Assembly (NCBI GenBank): GCA_947243795.1 | Contig: OX365941.1 | Location: forward strand, 372,001-436,000 | Length of the DNA stretch: 64,000 nucleotides | DNA from: Saccharomyces uvarum | Lineage: Eukaryota; Ascomycota; Saccharomycetes; Saccharomycetales; Saccharomycetaceae | Direction of reading: 5' to 3' | Shown: positions 52,952 to 61,992 of the stretch, one piece after another | How the letters are laid out: every line of letters begins with the position of its first letter | How positions within the stretch are numbered: the stretch's first letter is position 1 | The notes under the pieces: model-generated | Databases searched by the model: none | What the model saw: only the letters and a program-made list of their open reading frames with translations | Told to the model about the DNA's origin: nothing | Position numbers and translations under genes: made by a program

Positions 52952-55900
52952 TCACGATTCTATGCTTAATTTCTCTAATTCTGGTTTTTTCGCAGGAATC
53001 TTAGGTGTAGACTTCTTTTTCGACGAGATCTCCTCGTCGGATGTTGTACCCGATGAGGTTGCTTTTGGTGAGCGTCCTTTGCTATCGTTAATATTAGTAG
53101 CAACAGCGCTTAGATAAGCAGGTTTCTTGACAATCGGCGGTTTCTCAGGTTGTGTAGGGGCCTTTGGAGAAACAACTGCATTTTTCGGAGTACTTAACCT
53201 TGAAGATAGACGTGAGCTATCAGTAGAAATGGCACTTTCATTTAAGTTGATGCTGCTCTTTCTTCTCCTTGGTGTAAGAGGAGGAGAAGCAGGTTCCTTA
53301 CTCTCTGGTGTCTCTATATGATCCACTACTGATGCAATACTTTTTAAGGAGGAGGAAGACCTTGATGGAACAGGTGGGGGCGGTAGTGGTTTGGGGATAG
53401 CATGTCCCTCTAAGGCAGCAAGAGTACCTTCAACCTTATGCGACGATACTCTAGTTATAGGGATCTCATTTACGGATATAACCGGCTTAGGCGAAGTTTC
53501 TTTACTACGTCTTGAAATAGGCGGTGGAGGTACATTGGGCTTAATTTTGTCGAAGAGTGCTTCTGAGCTAGATCCTTCATTGCCAGCAATCGACCTTGAA
53601 GAACGTGACACGGGAAGTGGAGGAGGAACACATGAAGATGTGTCGTCGAGGTCAATTAGTTTTATACCCGCTGATTGAACAGTTACGTTTAAAGGTATGC
53701 TTTTCTTTTGAATTTCAGCTTTTATGTCACGAGATTCCTTAAAATCCTTAATTAATCCTTCGGGATGTGTCTTTTTGTATTCCGCATATAATTTCTCAAC
53801 TAGATCACGTTTCTTATCCTCATCGATGAAATTTACGTCTGCTCTATACGCAGCATAAACTGGTTTATGATCGCTTATTCTCAAAGGTGCATCTGAGTAT
53901 GCTAGTGGATGCAGGTTCACACCTTTATAAACAATTCTATCAGTCCAGGATGGCGTTCTTGCCTTTTCAGAGGTATCATAATTATCAGTGCCATAATCAT
54001 ATTTATATGTAGGACGAAATTGAACGGTTGGTTCTTTAAACCCTTGAAATACTACACCTTCGTTTATTTCTTGAGTCAATTGATCATATTGAAGTAGTCT
54101 ACCAATATAGTCGTCTTTTTCAGTCCTCAGTTCTCTTCTTACTTCATCATTCACTAAGGTTATTCTGTAATTCAAATCACCTAACCAAAACAATGAATCG
54201 TGGTGAGGTATCGTTTTAGACCTTGGAAATGTTATATTCCTGTAAATATTGTTATAGTCATGACGACGTTCATCAATGTTATTTGCGCCAGCCGATAAAT
54301 GGGTATTAACGAAACAAAAAGACGTTGCCCCGTAATCAAATCTAATAGCCACTGCACCTTTGTTACCAGTGATGCCGCCGAAACCTGTCTTTTTAGTAGA
54401 TCCCCCTACTTGTTTCACGTTATAGGCCTTATCAGATTTCACAAAGAACAATATCAAGAGAGAAGACATTTGTTCCACTCTAAGTAAAAGATACTTTTCC
54501 TCGTATTGATTTAAACAGTCAGTAACCATAGTTTCCCAAAAGGAGCTTTTCGTATAGTCTGCATTTAAGATAGATCCTGCAGTCAATTCGATAACCTCTT
54601 GTAACCCTAATACAACAATGTCTGGCTTGAATTTATCGCCGATTGGAAATAACCACTCTGATAAGTCCGCTCTTCTAGAGTTACCGTTGACATTAAATGT
54701 ACCAACAAGCAGATTTATATTGGAACAAGTAGTGAATTCGTCTTCTAGTGCCGACAGCCTTTTATTAACATATTCACAAATTGGATCATACAATTCGACA
54801 GCCTGTTGATGCGGTAACCTCCCCAAAAGCGTGTCAATATTCTGCTGCTTTCCTTTGTCCACAAAATTATTAATGTACATTCTACTGACGGATTTTGTGG
54901 CATCAGAAAGAGCACCAGATAGAGACATTTTACCCTTTCTGGAATAGGAGGATTTTAGAGCGTTTGTACCGGTGTAAATCTGTGATATCTGATCTCCATG
55001 ATCGGCCCATAAAATGTTTTCCTTTTGCACGAATTCGCTGCAGTTAGTGAAAATATTGGGCCTGATTAATCGAAAATCTTCCAAAAATAAATTAAATGCA
55101 GATAAAGAGATTGTCTGTTGAATCAGATTGGTTCTATCCAGGCAATCCAAACAGTTGGTTCTGAAGATACCATCCTGTTCAGATATCAATCGCCCTTCTT
55201 TCACGTCATACGAAAAATAGCCTGCAGCCAGGATTGAGTCTCTTATTTTAGGGATAATCTTTTTTGCCGCTGTGAACCCATCTTGTGAAGTTTCTCTATG
55301 GAAGTCAAAATCCGTTAGGAATACATCTCTTCCGATTTTCATTTTATCAGAATTTTTTAAATGCTCCCTATACCTCCTCGATAATTGAAGCTCTGAGGAC
55401 TTGGATGATAATAAATTGATTATATGAACAGGCCCGTATTTTTTGAATAATCTCAAAAAGTGTTCATCAAACGTGGGTTGAGTACCTTCGATGGATCTGG
55501 TAATTTGAATCTTTGGACTTATCAATGATGTGTCCTGTTCCCAAAAAATTGGGATGCTTCCCCTTATCTGTGTAAAAGCATAACAGTACTGAGAAGAAAA
55601 CATAATCATTTCAGTTTCAACAAAATTCGCTACATAGCCTTCATCATCTATACCGCGTGCATTGAATCTCGTACCTGCCCTTTTCCAACTTTGCCTTGAA
55701 ATGATGGTAAGTCCCACTTTTAACTTATTGATGTAGCTGAAAATGGTTTCAGCAAACCCTCGGATTACAGTTGTGAGGAATCCTTGTTCATCCAAGAGTT
55801 GTTTAGTTATCACATCCAGCCTATCTCTGTATGTGATGATTTCATCCATGAGAAATGAGTTCCACATAAACTCCCTATCAAAATAATCAAAACTTAGAGA

Positions 55901-56488
55901 ATGTTCAGTGAACCCACGTTTCTGCAAAGTACAGGTCAGGTCAAAATCTGTGCTATAATAAAAGGAACCATTCGATAGTAGTTTCCTCAATTCATAGCAT
56001 GGATGCTTAGGAACTTGATCTTGGCGGTTCATATTACTCGAGGAAGAAGAATGCAGTGATGATTTAGATGACCGTATGGAGGCACTAATACGTGAGCGTG
56101 ATTCAAAATCTCCATCATTGGTCACAATTGGATAACCAGAAGAATCAATGTCCTGGAAATCCCATTTAGAATTGTTTAAACAAAAAAAGTCCACAGCATA
56201 TATTTTGTTGACCGTCTTATTAGGAATGGGTTGGGCCATTTTAGATTTGCCTGTGATAGTCGCTATAAATATAAGACCTTCAATTTCTATGAGACCAATG
56301 AACCCGAATATTTCATGGCTGGAGAGACTTTGGAAGCCATGGCCGTTCAAGTCCGCTTTAGGTATGAATTCCACAGCACACGTAGATTTGCGAGAAGTTT
56401 TATCACCGATTGGTCTAAATACTAATCCATACGATTCTGAAACTATCGCTATCCTCCTACCTTGCTGTTTGGATAGGAGTATTTTCAT
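52952..56488 (-). CDS. INP52: Synaptojanin-like polyphosphoinositide phosphatase Inp52
   Basis: The protein is 1178 residues. An N-terminal Sac1 domain (about 120-500) has the C-x5-R catalytic motif CLDCLDR (Cys446, Arg452), which looks active. A type II 5-phosphatase domain (about 590-880) follows, with LGLQEV, HLSAG, LFWLGDLNYR, and WTDRIVY near residue 845. The rest is a Pro-rich tail with several PPPPPxxR-like SH3 ligands, known to bind Bzz1 and Abp1 in Inp52. It dephosphorylates PI(4,5)P2 and other phosphoinositides at cortical actin patches and in endocytosis. I choose INP52 over INP53/INP51 from synteny and the active Sac motif. Confidence 0.93.
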   Translation of the reverse strand: MKILLSKQQGRRIAIVSESYGLVFRPIGDKTSRKSTCAVEFIPKADLNGHGFQSLSSHEIFGFIGLIEIEGLIFIATITGKSKMAQPIPNKTVNKIYAVDFFCLNNSKWDFQDIDSSGYPIVTNDGDFESRSRISASIRSSKSSLHSSSSSNMNRQDQVPKHPCYELRKLLSNGSFYYSTDFDLTCTLQKRGFTEHSLSFDYFDREFMWNSFLMDEIITYRDRLDVITKQLLDEQGFLTTVIRGFAETIFSYINKLKVGLTIISRQSWKRAGTRFNARGIDDEGYVANFVETEMIMFSSQYCYAFTQIRGSIPIFWEQDTSLISPKIQITRSIEGTQPTFDEHFLRLFKKYGPVHIINLLSSKSSELQLSRRYREHLKNSDKMKIGRDVFLTDFDFHRETSQDGFTAAKKIIPKIRDSILAAGYFSYDVKEGRLISEQDGIFRTNCLDCLDRTNLIQQTISLSAFNLFLEDFRLIRPNIFTNCSEFVQKENILWADHGDQISQIYTGTNALKSSYSRKGKMSLSGALSDATKSVSRMYINNFVDKGKQQNIDTLLGRLPHQQAVELYDPICEYVNKRLSALEDEFTTCSNINLLVGTFNVNGNSRRADLSEWLFPIGDKFKPDIVVLGLQEVIELTAGSILNADYTKSSFWETMVTDCLNQYEEKYLLLRVEQMSSLLILFFVKSDKAYNVKQVGGSTKKTGFGGITGNKGAVAIRFDYGATSFCFVNTHLSAGANNIDERRHDYNNIYRNITFPRSKTIPHHDSLFWLGDLNYRITLVNDEVRRELRTEKDDYIGRLLQYDQLTQEINEGVVFQGFKEPTVQFRPTYKYDYGTDNYDTSEKARTPSWTDRIVYKGVNLHPLAYSDAPLRISDHKPVYAAYRADVNFIDEDKKRDLVEKLYAEYKKTHPEGLIKDFKESRDIKAEIQKKSIPLNVTVQSAGIKLIDLDDTSSCVPPPLPVSRSSRSIAGNEGSSSEALFDKIKPNVPPPPISRRSKETSPKPVISVNEIPITRVSSHKVEGTLAALEGHAIPKPLPPPPVPSRSSSSLKSIASVVDHIETPESKEPASPPLTPRRRKSSINLNESAISTDSSRLSSRLSTPKNAVVSPKAPTQPEKPPIVKKPAYLSAVATNINDSKGRSPKATSSGTTSDEEISSKKKSTPKIPAKKPELEKLSIES

Positions 56489-56881
56489 TATTATATGTTT
56501 GTTTTTGTAACCTTCTTTCCCTTGCGTGCTCCCCCACTTTTACAGATAATGCAAACCTTTTGAAGGGAAGAATAGTTTTGAATCTTTCTAATAAGCGGCG
56601 ATTATTTTTATCCCTAACTGTCCAACTCAATCTCTCTATTTAATTCCAGTTTTGTTTCAATTTCGTCACTAACCGCCAAAATAAGCGTTCGGGTCACCCC
56701 GCAGGTATTTCGTTTAATTCCAGCAAAACCGTATATAGCTGTTACGTATAAAACAAGATACTAAAAGATATTTTATTTAAACAACTATGTCTCTAGTAAT
56801 TATACGATAAAAAGAGTGTGTGAATAAATAAGCACGTAAATAAATAGAAGCAAGTTAGCTTAGAAATTCGAAAAAAAGTTC
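56489..56881. other. INP52-LEU4 intergenic region
   Basis: This 393-base gap holds the INP52 promoter and LEU4 3' end. CGGGTCACCCCG at about 56690 is a palindrome-like GC patch. Otherwise AT-rich; no RNA gene or repeat seen. Confidence 0.4.
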
Positions 56882-58747
56882 CTATGCTGAGCCCGATGCT
56901 GCAGCATTTTTCTTCTCCGCCTTAGCGTCAGCCACAGAGGGAATGGACACGTCACCGGAGTGGATAATGTTGTTGATGGTAGCAAATATGGCTCTTACCG
57001 AAGAGTCGCCGACATCTTCTGAGACACCGACACCCCATTTGTAAGCTTTTTCATTGTCTGCATTGCGTCTGTAGGATAGGTGGATGTAGGAAGCGGCCTG
57101 GGTGGCAGAACCTGACCCTAGGGAATGCTCCGTATAGTTTGCCACGGCGAACCTTACATTCAACAAGTTGGATAGGGCGTCGACCAAAGAAGAAATTGGA
57201 CCGTTACCTGTACCTTCGATATCGACAATTTGGTCATCGATTTTGACTTGACCTGTGAACACTCTGCGTTCGGTACCGAACTTCTCCACATTGTAGTTGA
57301 CTAGGCTGATAGATGGGTACTGTTCATCGTTGTAATTGTAAGCTTCTTTGAACAACTTGGAAATTTCGTCTGATTTCAATTCTCTGCCCAAAGAATCGGC
57401 AGTGTCTTGAACGGTACTGGAGAATTCGATTTGCATGTTTCTTGGAAGATCCAAGCCTAGGGATCTTAAGATGACCCAAGCGGCACCACCTTTACCGGAT
57501 TGGGAGTTGACTCTGATGACGGCTTCGTAATCACGGCCAATATCCTTTGGATCCAGTGGCAGGTATGGGATTCTCCATTGCGTCTCACCTTCAGCACGCT
57601 TCTTATTTTGCACGTTAAAGCCTTTCTTGATGGCGTCTTGGTGGGAACCGGAGAAGGCACAGACGACAAGGTCACCACCGTATGGGGCTCTTTGAGACAC
57701 AGGAATCTTGTTACAACGTTCAACCACGTCCAGAACGGAAGTTAAATCTGAGAAATCTAAGTTAGGGGAGACACCATGAGTGTACATGTTCATGGCCACA
57801 GTGACCAAATCGACGTTACCGGTACGTTCACCGTTACCAAATAGACATCCTTCTACACGATCAGCACCGGCAAGAATACCCAGTTCTGTGGCTGCAACAC
57901 CACAACCACGGTCGTTGTGACAGTGTGTCGATATGCAAACCTTCTCACGTTCAGTAATGTGGGTAGCGAAATATTCAATCTGGTCAGCGTATACGTTGGG
58001 AGACGCTACTTCCACGGTGGCAGGTAAGTTGAAAATGATTGGATTCTCCTCAGTGGGTTCCCACGCGTTCTTCACAGCTTCACAAATCTCAACGGCAAAT
58101 TTACCAGGAGTATCACTGAAACATTCAGGGGAGAATTCATATGTCCAACGGGTAGCTTGTTGTGAAGGGTCATCCTTAGTTAGTTTCCTAACCAATTTGG
58201 TGGCCTCAACGGCTTTGGAAATGGCTTCTTCTCTGGACATGTTGAACACGATTTCGCGGAACATGTCGCTGGTAGCCAAATAGGTATGTATGGTGGCCTT
58301 CTTGGCACCGGACAATGCCTCGACAGTTCTCTTAATTAAATGATCTCTGGATTGAACAAGACATTGGATGCCCACATCATCCGGAGCGTTCTCCACGGCG
58401 TACCTGGTGAAGTCGAAATCCGTCTGTGATGCAGATGGGAAGGAAACTTCGATTTCTTTGAACCCTATGTTGACCAGCTTGTGGAAATATTCCTTCTTCT
58501 GTTCAATTGACATGGGGTCCGGTAGTGACTGGTTACCGTCTCTTAAGTCCGTCGACAACCAACGAGGAGCCTTCGTGATTTGGTTGTTTGGCCACTTCCT
58601 ACTGGACAGCTTGGGAGCGTTGAACGGCTTGTACTTGGGAGATGGGTCTTTGAGCATATTTTTGTAAGCTAGCTTTACCGGAGGAATAACTCTTGAAGCT
58701 CTGGAGGCTGCATGCTCGGCGAGGGCGATGATACTATGCTTAACCAT
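56882..58747 (-). CDS. LEU4: Alpha-isopropylmalate synthase (dual-localised)
   Basis: The protein is 621 residues. It commits carbon to leucine by joining acetyl-CoA and 2-oxoisovalerate. The first 30 residues (basic, hydroxylated, no acid except Glu11) look like a mitochondrial presequence. A second in-frame Met at position 31 (NMLKDPSPKY) matches the known start of the short cytosolic form. The TIM barrel has LSTDLRDGNQSLPDPM (Asp metal ligand and catalytic Arg) and STHCHNDRGCG (metal His ligands) near residue 275. The C-terminal LeuA regulatory domain, which binds leucine for feedback inhibition, ends in the Ala/Ser-rich NAAASGSA. The promoter has Gcn4 sites. Confidence 0.97.
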   Translation of the reverse strand: MVKHSIIALAEHAASRASRVIPPVKLAYKNMLKDPSPKYKPFNAPKLSSRKWPNNQITKAPRWLSTDLRDGNQSLPDPMSIEQKKEYFHKLVNIGFKEIEVSFPSASQTDFDFTRYAVENAPDDVGIQCLVQSRDHLIKRTVEALSGAKKATIHTYLATSDMFREIVFNMSREEAISKAVEATKLVRKLTKDDPSQQATRWTYEFSPECFSDTPGKFAVEICEAVKNAWEPTEENPIIFNLPATVEVASPNVYADQIEYFATHITEREKVCISTHCHNDRGCGVAATELGILAGADRVEGCLFGNGERTGNVDLVTVAMNMYTHGVSPNLDFSDLTSVLDVVERCNKIPVSQRAPYGGDLVVCAFSGSHQDAIKKGFNVQNKKRAEGETQWRIPYLPLDPKDIGRDYEAVIRVNSQSGKGGAAWVILRSLGLDLPRNMQIEFSSTVQDTADSLGRELKSDEISKLFKEAYNYNDEQYPSISLVNYNVEKFGTERRVFTGQVKIDDQIVDIEGTGNGPISSLVDALSNLLNVRFAVANYTEHSLGSGSATQAASYIHLSYRRNADNEKAYKWGVGVSEDVGDSSVRAIFATINNIIHSGDVSIPSVADAKAEKKNAAASGSA

Positions 58748-59615
58748 GGCTATACTGTCCCTTCTTTCTCTTTGTAAAAAAAAGTCTACAGTAAACTTCT
58801 AGTGAAAAATCTCTCTTTTTTTTTTTTTCAGAACACCCTTTAAAAGATGTGAGTCTGTTGCACGTAAGTTACTTTTAACTGGCCAAGCTGAAAAAGGAGC
58901 GAATGAGTGATAATGAAAGAGGGTAAAAGAGAGAGGCTGAACCCGAAAGAAGAACATCGAGTCTACTTGACTACACAGCGCACCTCTCCCGCACTTACAT
59001 ATATATATATAAACACATGTACAATCACGCACATATATGCACGCGCATGACAGTGACTCTTAATGAGCTGTTCCTGTTAAGTATGACACACAGCTTGCTG
59101 GGGTTTTTTGTCACCGCCTACCGACGCGGTGACTAACCCACCACGGCGTCAGGCCGGCCCCGCTCCGGACTGGCAGTAAGTAAATCGAGTCTCTGGACAT
59201 ACGGATGCTTTTATATACTTCTTCGTCGCCGTTCAATGCTCTTTGTTAGCTCGTCTTATCGTGGCCTAGGTAGGCTCTTATCTAGTGTGGCTTTTTTGTC
59301 TTCTTCTATGGCACGTGCGTAAGAGTCACCCGGCGCCAAGCTATTCACGTGATATTATGCGTCATCGAGCCACACAAGCTATTTGACTGAATTTTCATAA
59401 ACCGACTAGCCTGGTTTCACTCACTCTAAAAGAACTTGCAATAACATAAACCCTTCTGTATACGTTCGTGCTAAACACCAGTCTCGTCGAAGGCAGGTTA
59501 ACTCTACATTAATCCCAACTATTTTTCTTATCAGTTCATTGGTAGTGTAATCAGACACTCGTCAAGCAAGCGCACTTCGAATAGAAACAACCAGTCTTTT
59601 TCCTAATCGTGAACG
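58748..59615. promoter_or_regulatory. LEU4/MET4 divergent regulatory region
   Basis: In this 868-base gap Gcn4 sites are at 59052-59061 (AGTGACTCTT) and 59323-59328 (GAGTCA, reverse). A Leu3-like GCCGGCCCCGC is at 59154-59164 (two mismatches to GCCGGNNCCGGC). Two Cbf1 E-boxes lie at 59311-59318 (GCACGTGC) and 59345-59352 (TCACGTGA, the perfect palindrome). A short TA-dinucleotide run (ATATATATATAT) sits at about 59000-59011, and GC-rich blocks lie around 59120-59170. Confidence 0.8.
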
Positions 59616-60119
59616 ATGAAACAGGAGCACCCACATGAAGGCGACTCGTACAACACCGAGTTTATAAACCTCTTCGGAAAGGACACCGCAGTGCACGGCA
59701 GCAGCAGCAACAACACCGCTAGTAACAACGGCATGGGAAGCGCCAATCCGCTGGACCAGTTTGTAGCAACAGCCTCGTCGTCTTCGTCGCTGGCGGTGGG
59801 GACCGCGAACGCACAGCCCTTGCTTGGCGACGTTGGCGCCGGGGGCAGTGGCAGTGGCAACTTATATGACCATGCAGTCACGCCAGAAATACTTCTGGAA
59901 CAGCTGGCCTACGTCGATAATTTCATACCTTCGCTCGACAACGAGTTCTCTAATGTCGATTGGAACGTCAATACCACTCACAACAACATAAACAACGACG
60001 GCACCAACACTTTCAACACCATAAACGCAAACCCTTTCGACTTGGACGAACAGCTAGCTATCGAGTTGAGTGCCTTTGCCGATGATTCGTTTATCTTCCC
60101 GGATGAAGATAAACCCAAC

Positions 60120-60157
<38 letters not shown>

Positions 60158-61670
60158 TAATAACAATAATGACAATAACGCTGATGAAATCTCGCATGCG
60201 AACCTTCCCAGCAATAACAGGCAGAGAAACCCTCATTTTTTGACGGAAAGAAGGAACACTTTTTTAACCTCGCAATATGACCAATCTAAATCACGATTCT
60301 CGTCTAGAAATAGGAGAAGTGACAATAACGGTGAAACAGACAACAACTACGTTAACGACGAAGGCAATAGCAATAATGATTTTGAACCGGATTTCATTGT
60401 AAGCCCCCCTCAATTTCCTGTAAGCACGGCTGACATATCGTCCATAGATCATGGTGCTTTCACAAACGTAGACATCACGTCGAGTGAGAATAATGCTGCC
60501 AGTGGCAATGGCGTGGATTCGCTATCTCATCTACTACGTAGAACAACTCACACACCTAGCCGCTCTTCTCCCTTGAGTAATGTTGTGTCCGCCCAAAACA
60601 CCTCTAAACAGCGACAACCGGAAAGTAAAACCAATAATAGCAACGGTTCAAGTACGGCCCCCAATATAACTGTTCCTGACTACTCCATCATTCCGACATC
60701 TGTTTTAGTAACGCTGTTGCCAAGAGTCAATGTCCCCAAGGGTGCGTATAACTCATTGGTGGCTGCAGGATTTGATAATGACCAAATCGACGCTATTGCC
60801 GCGATAATGGCCTACCATCATCAAAAAAAATCAAGGGAAAATAGTAGCAACAATCCCAACAATAATGGCAGCACTGGTACCAACCAAGAGGCACCCATTT
60901 TGAAAAACATAAACGAACTCTTAAATGTCCTGATACCGTCCTCGTCTACCGACATGGCTGCATCCTCTTCCTCCTCCTCTTCCTCTTCATCGTCCTCTTC
61001 CTCTTCCTCTTCCAATGGACACGGTGTAGTAGCTGAAGCCTCTTTTCTGAGCTCTATTTTGGAACTAGGCCTTAACCATCCGAAAAGTAATAATATTCAC
61101 AACGACAGACAGTCTTCGCGAAATGAACACAAGAGTTCAAGAGAAGGTGACCATTATAACGACAATAGTATTAATGATGATGCTGCTCATAATTCAAGTA
61201 CAACCCACACCAACGAAATCATCAAGATAAGATCTGAACCAACTTTAAACGCAAGCGCTCCTACTCGCAAGGACAACGCCTTGAAAAGATCTCACTCAGG
61301 TGTTTTGGAAGAAAGAAAATCTTACATTAAAGTCAAGTATTCTGATGACGAGGACGATGAAGATGGTGATGCAGATCTCCATGAACATAAAAAGAGACAG
61401 CTGATCAAGAAAGAGCTAGAAGATGACGATGAAGACTTGTTAATGCAATCCAACAAATCACATCAGAGGAAGAAGTTAAAGGAAAAGGAATTAGAATCAT
61501 CAATACATGAGTTAAGTGAAATCGCAGCATCTTTACAAAAACGAATTCACACCTTAGAAACAGAGAACAAATTATTGAAGAATTTGGTACTAAGTAGTGG
61601 TGAAACTGAAGGTATCAAAAAAGCTGAAAGCCTGAAGAAGCAAATTCTTGAACAAGTTCAAAAAGAATAA
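59616..61670 (+). CDS. MET4: bZIP transcriptional activator of sulphur metabolism
   Basis: The protein is 684 residues, slightly longer than I recall for S. cerevisiae (672). An acidic, Asn-rich N-terminal activation domain covers about 80-160 (LLEQLAYVDNFIPSLDNEFSNVDWN) and is followed by an 18-residue Asn run. The middle region carries the inhibitory and Met31/32-interacting segments (PDYSIIPTSVLVTLLPRVNVPKGAYNSLVAAGFD near 355), and a 17-residue Ser run follows. The C-terminal bZIP (about 615-665, KKLKEKELESSIHELSEIAA then leucines in LQKRIHTLETENKLLKNLVL) has an incomplete basic region, fitting a factor that reaches DNA through Cbf1 and Met31/32. Its control by SCF-Met30 ubiquitination is family knowledge. 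Confidence 0.96.
60117..60170 (+). repeat. AAT/AAC microsatellite coding for 18 Asn (MET4)
   Basis: 54 bases, nearly pure AAT with a few AAC codons at its ends, follow DEDKP. The uninterrupted AAT block of about 12 units is prone to slippage. Confidence 0.95.
60963..61013 (+). repeat. Ser-run microsatellite (17 Ser, TCC/TCT) in MET4
   Basis: 51 bases of TCC, TCT, TCA and TCG codons between Ala-Ala and NGHG. The coding strand is a pyrimidine-only tract apart from two interruptions (TCA, TCG). Confidence 0.95.
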
Positions 61671-61992
61671 AAGCAAAACATAACACGTTGTATATATAGA
61701 CACACATGCATCTTTATTTAGAAAATACAAGTAGGAAACCTTCTCATTATTTTTAATCATATACCATGTCTATCATGCACTCATCGCACTGCTATAAAAC
61801 GCGTAAAAAAATTGGTAGCTCTTGACCAGAACGCGTCGCGTGCATTGAAATATAGTGAAATAAATTTCTTTCTTTAGTACATGATACATATCTTTTGCAT
61901 CAGGACCAGGTAAAGCACACATAGATTTGACTTGCGGGAGAAAACCTTCTTTTTAAGAATCGATACACAATAAGAAGACGGGAAATAAAAAT
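61671..61992. promoter_or_regulatory. POL1 promoter with two MCB boxes
   Basis: In this 322-base gap perfect ACGCGT boxes lie at 61799-61804 and 61831-61836, the second extended to ACGCGTCGCGTG. They are 155-190 bases before the POL1 ATG. They bind MBF (Mbp1/Swi6) and mark late-G1/S expression, as known for the DNA-synthesis genes. Confidence 0.93.
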
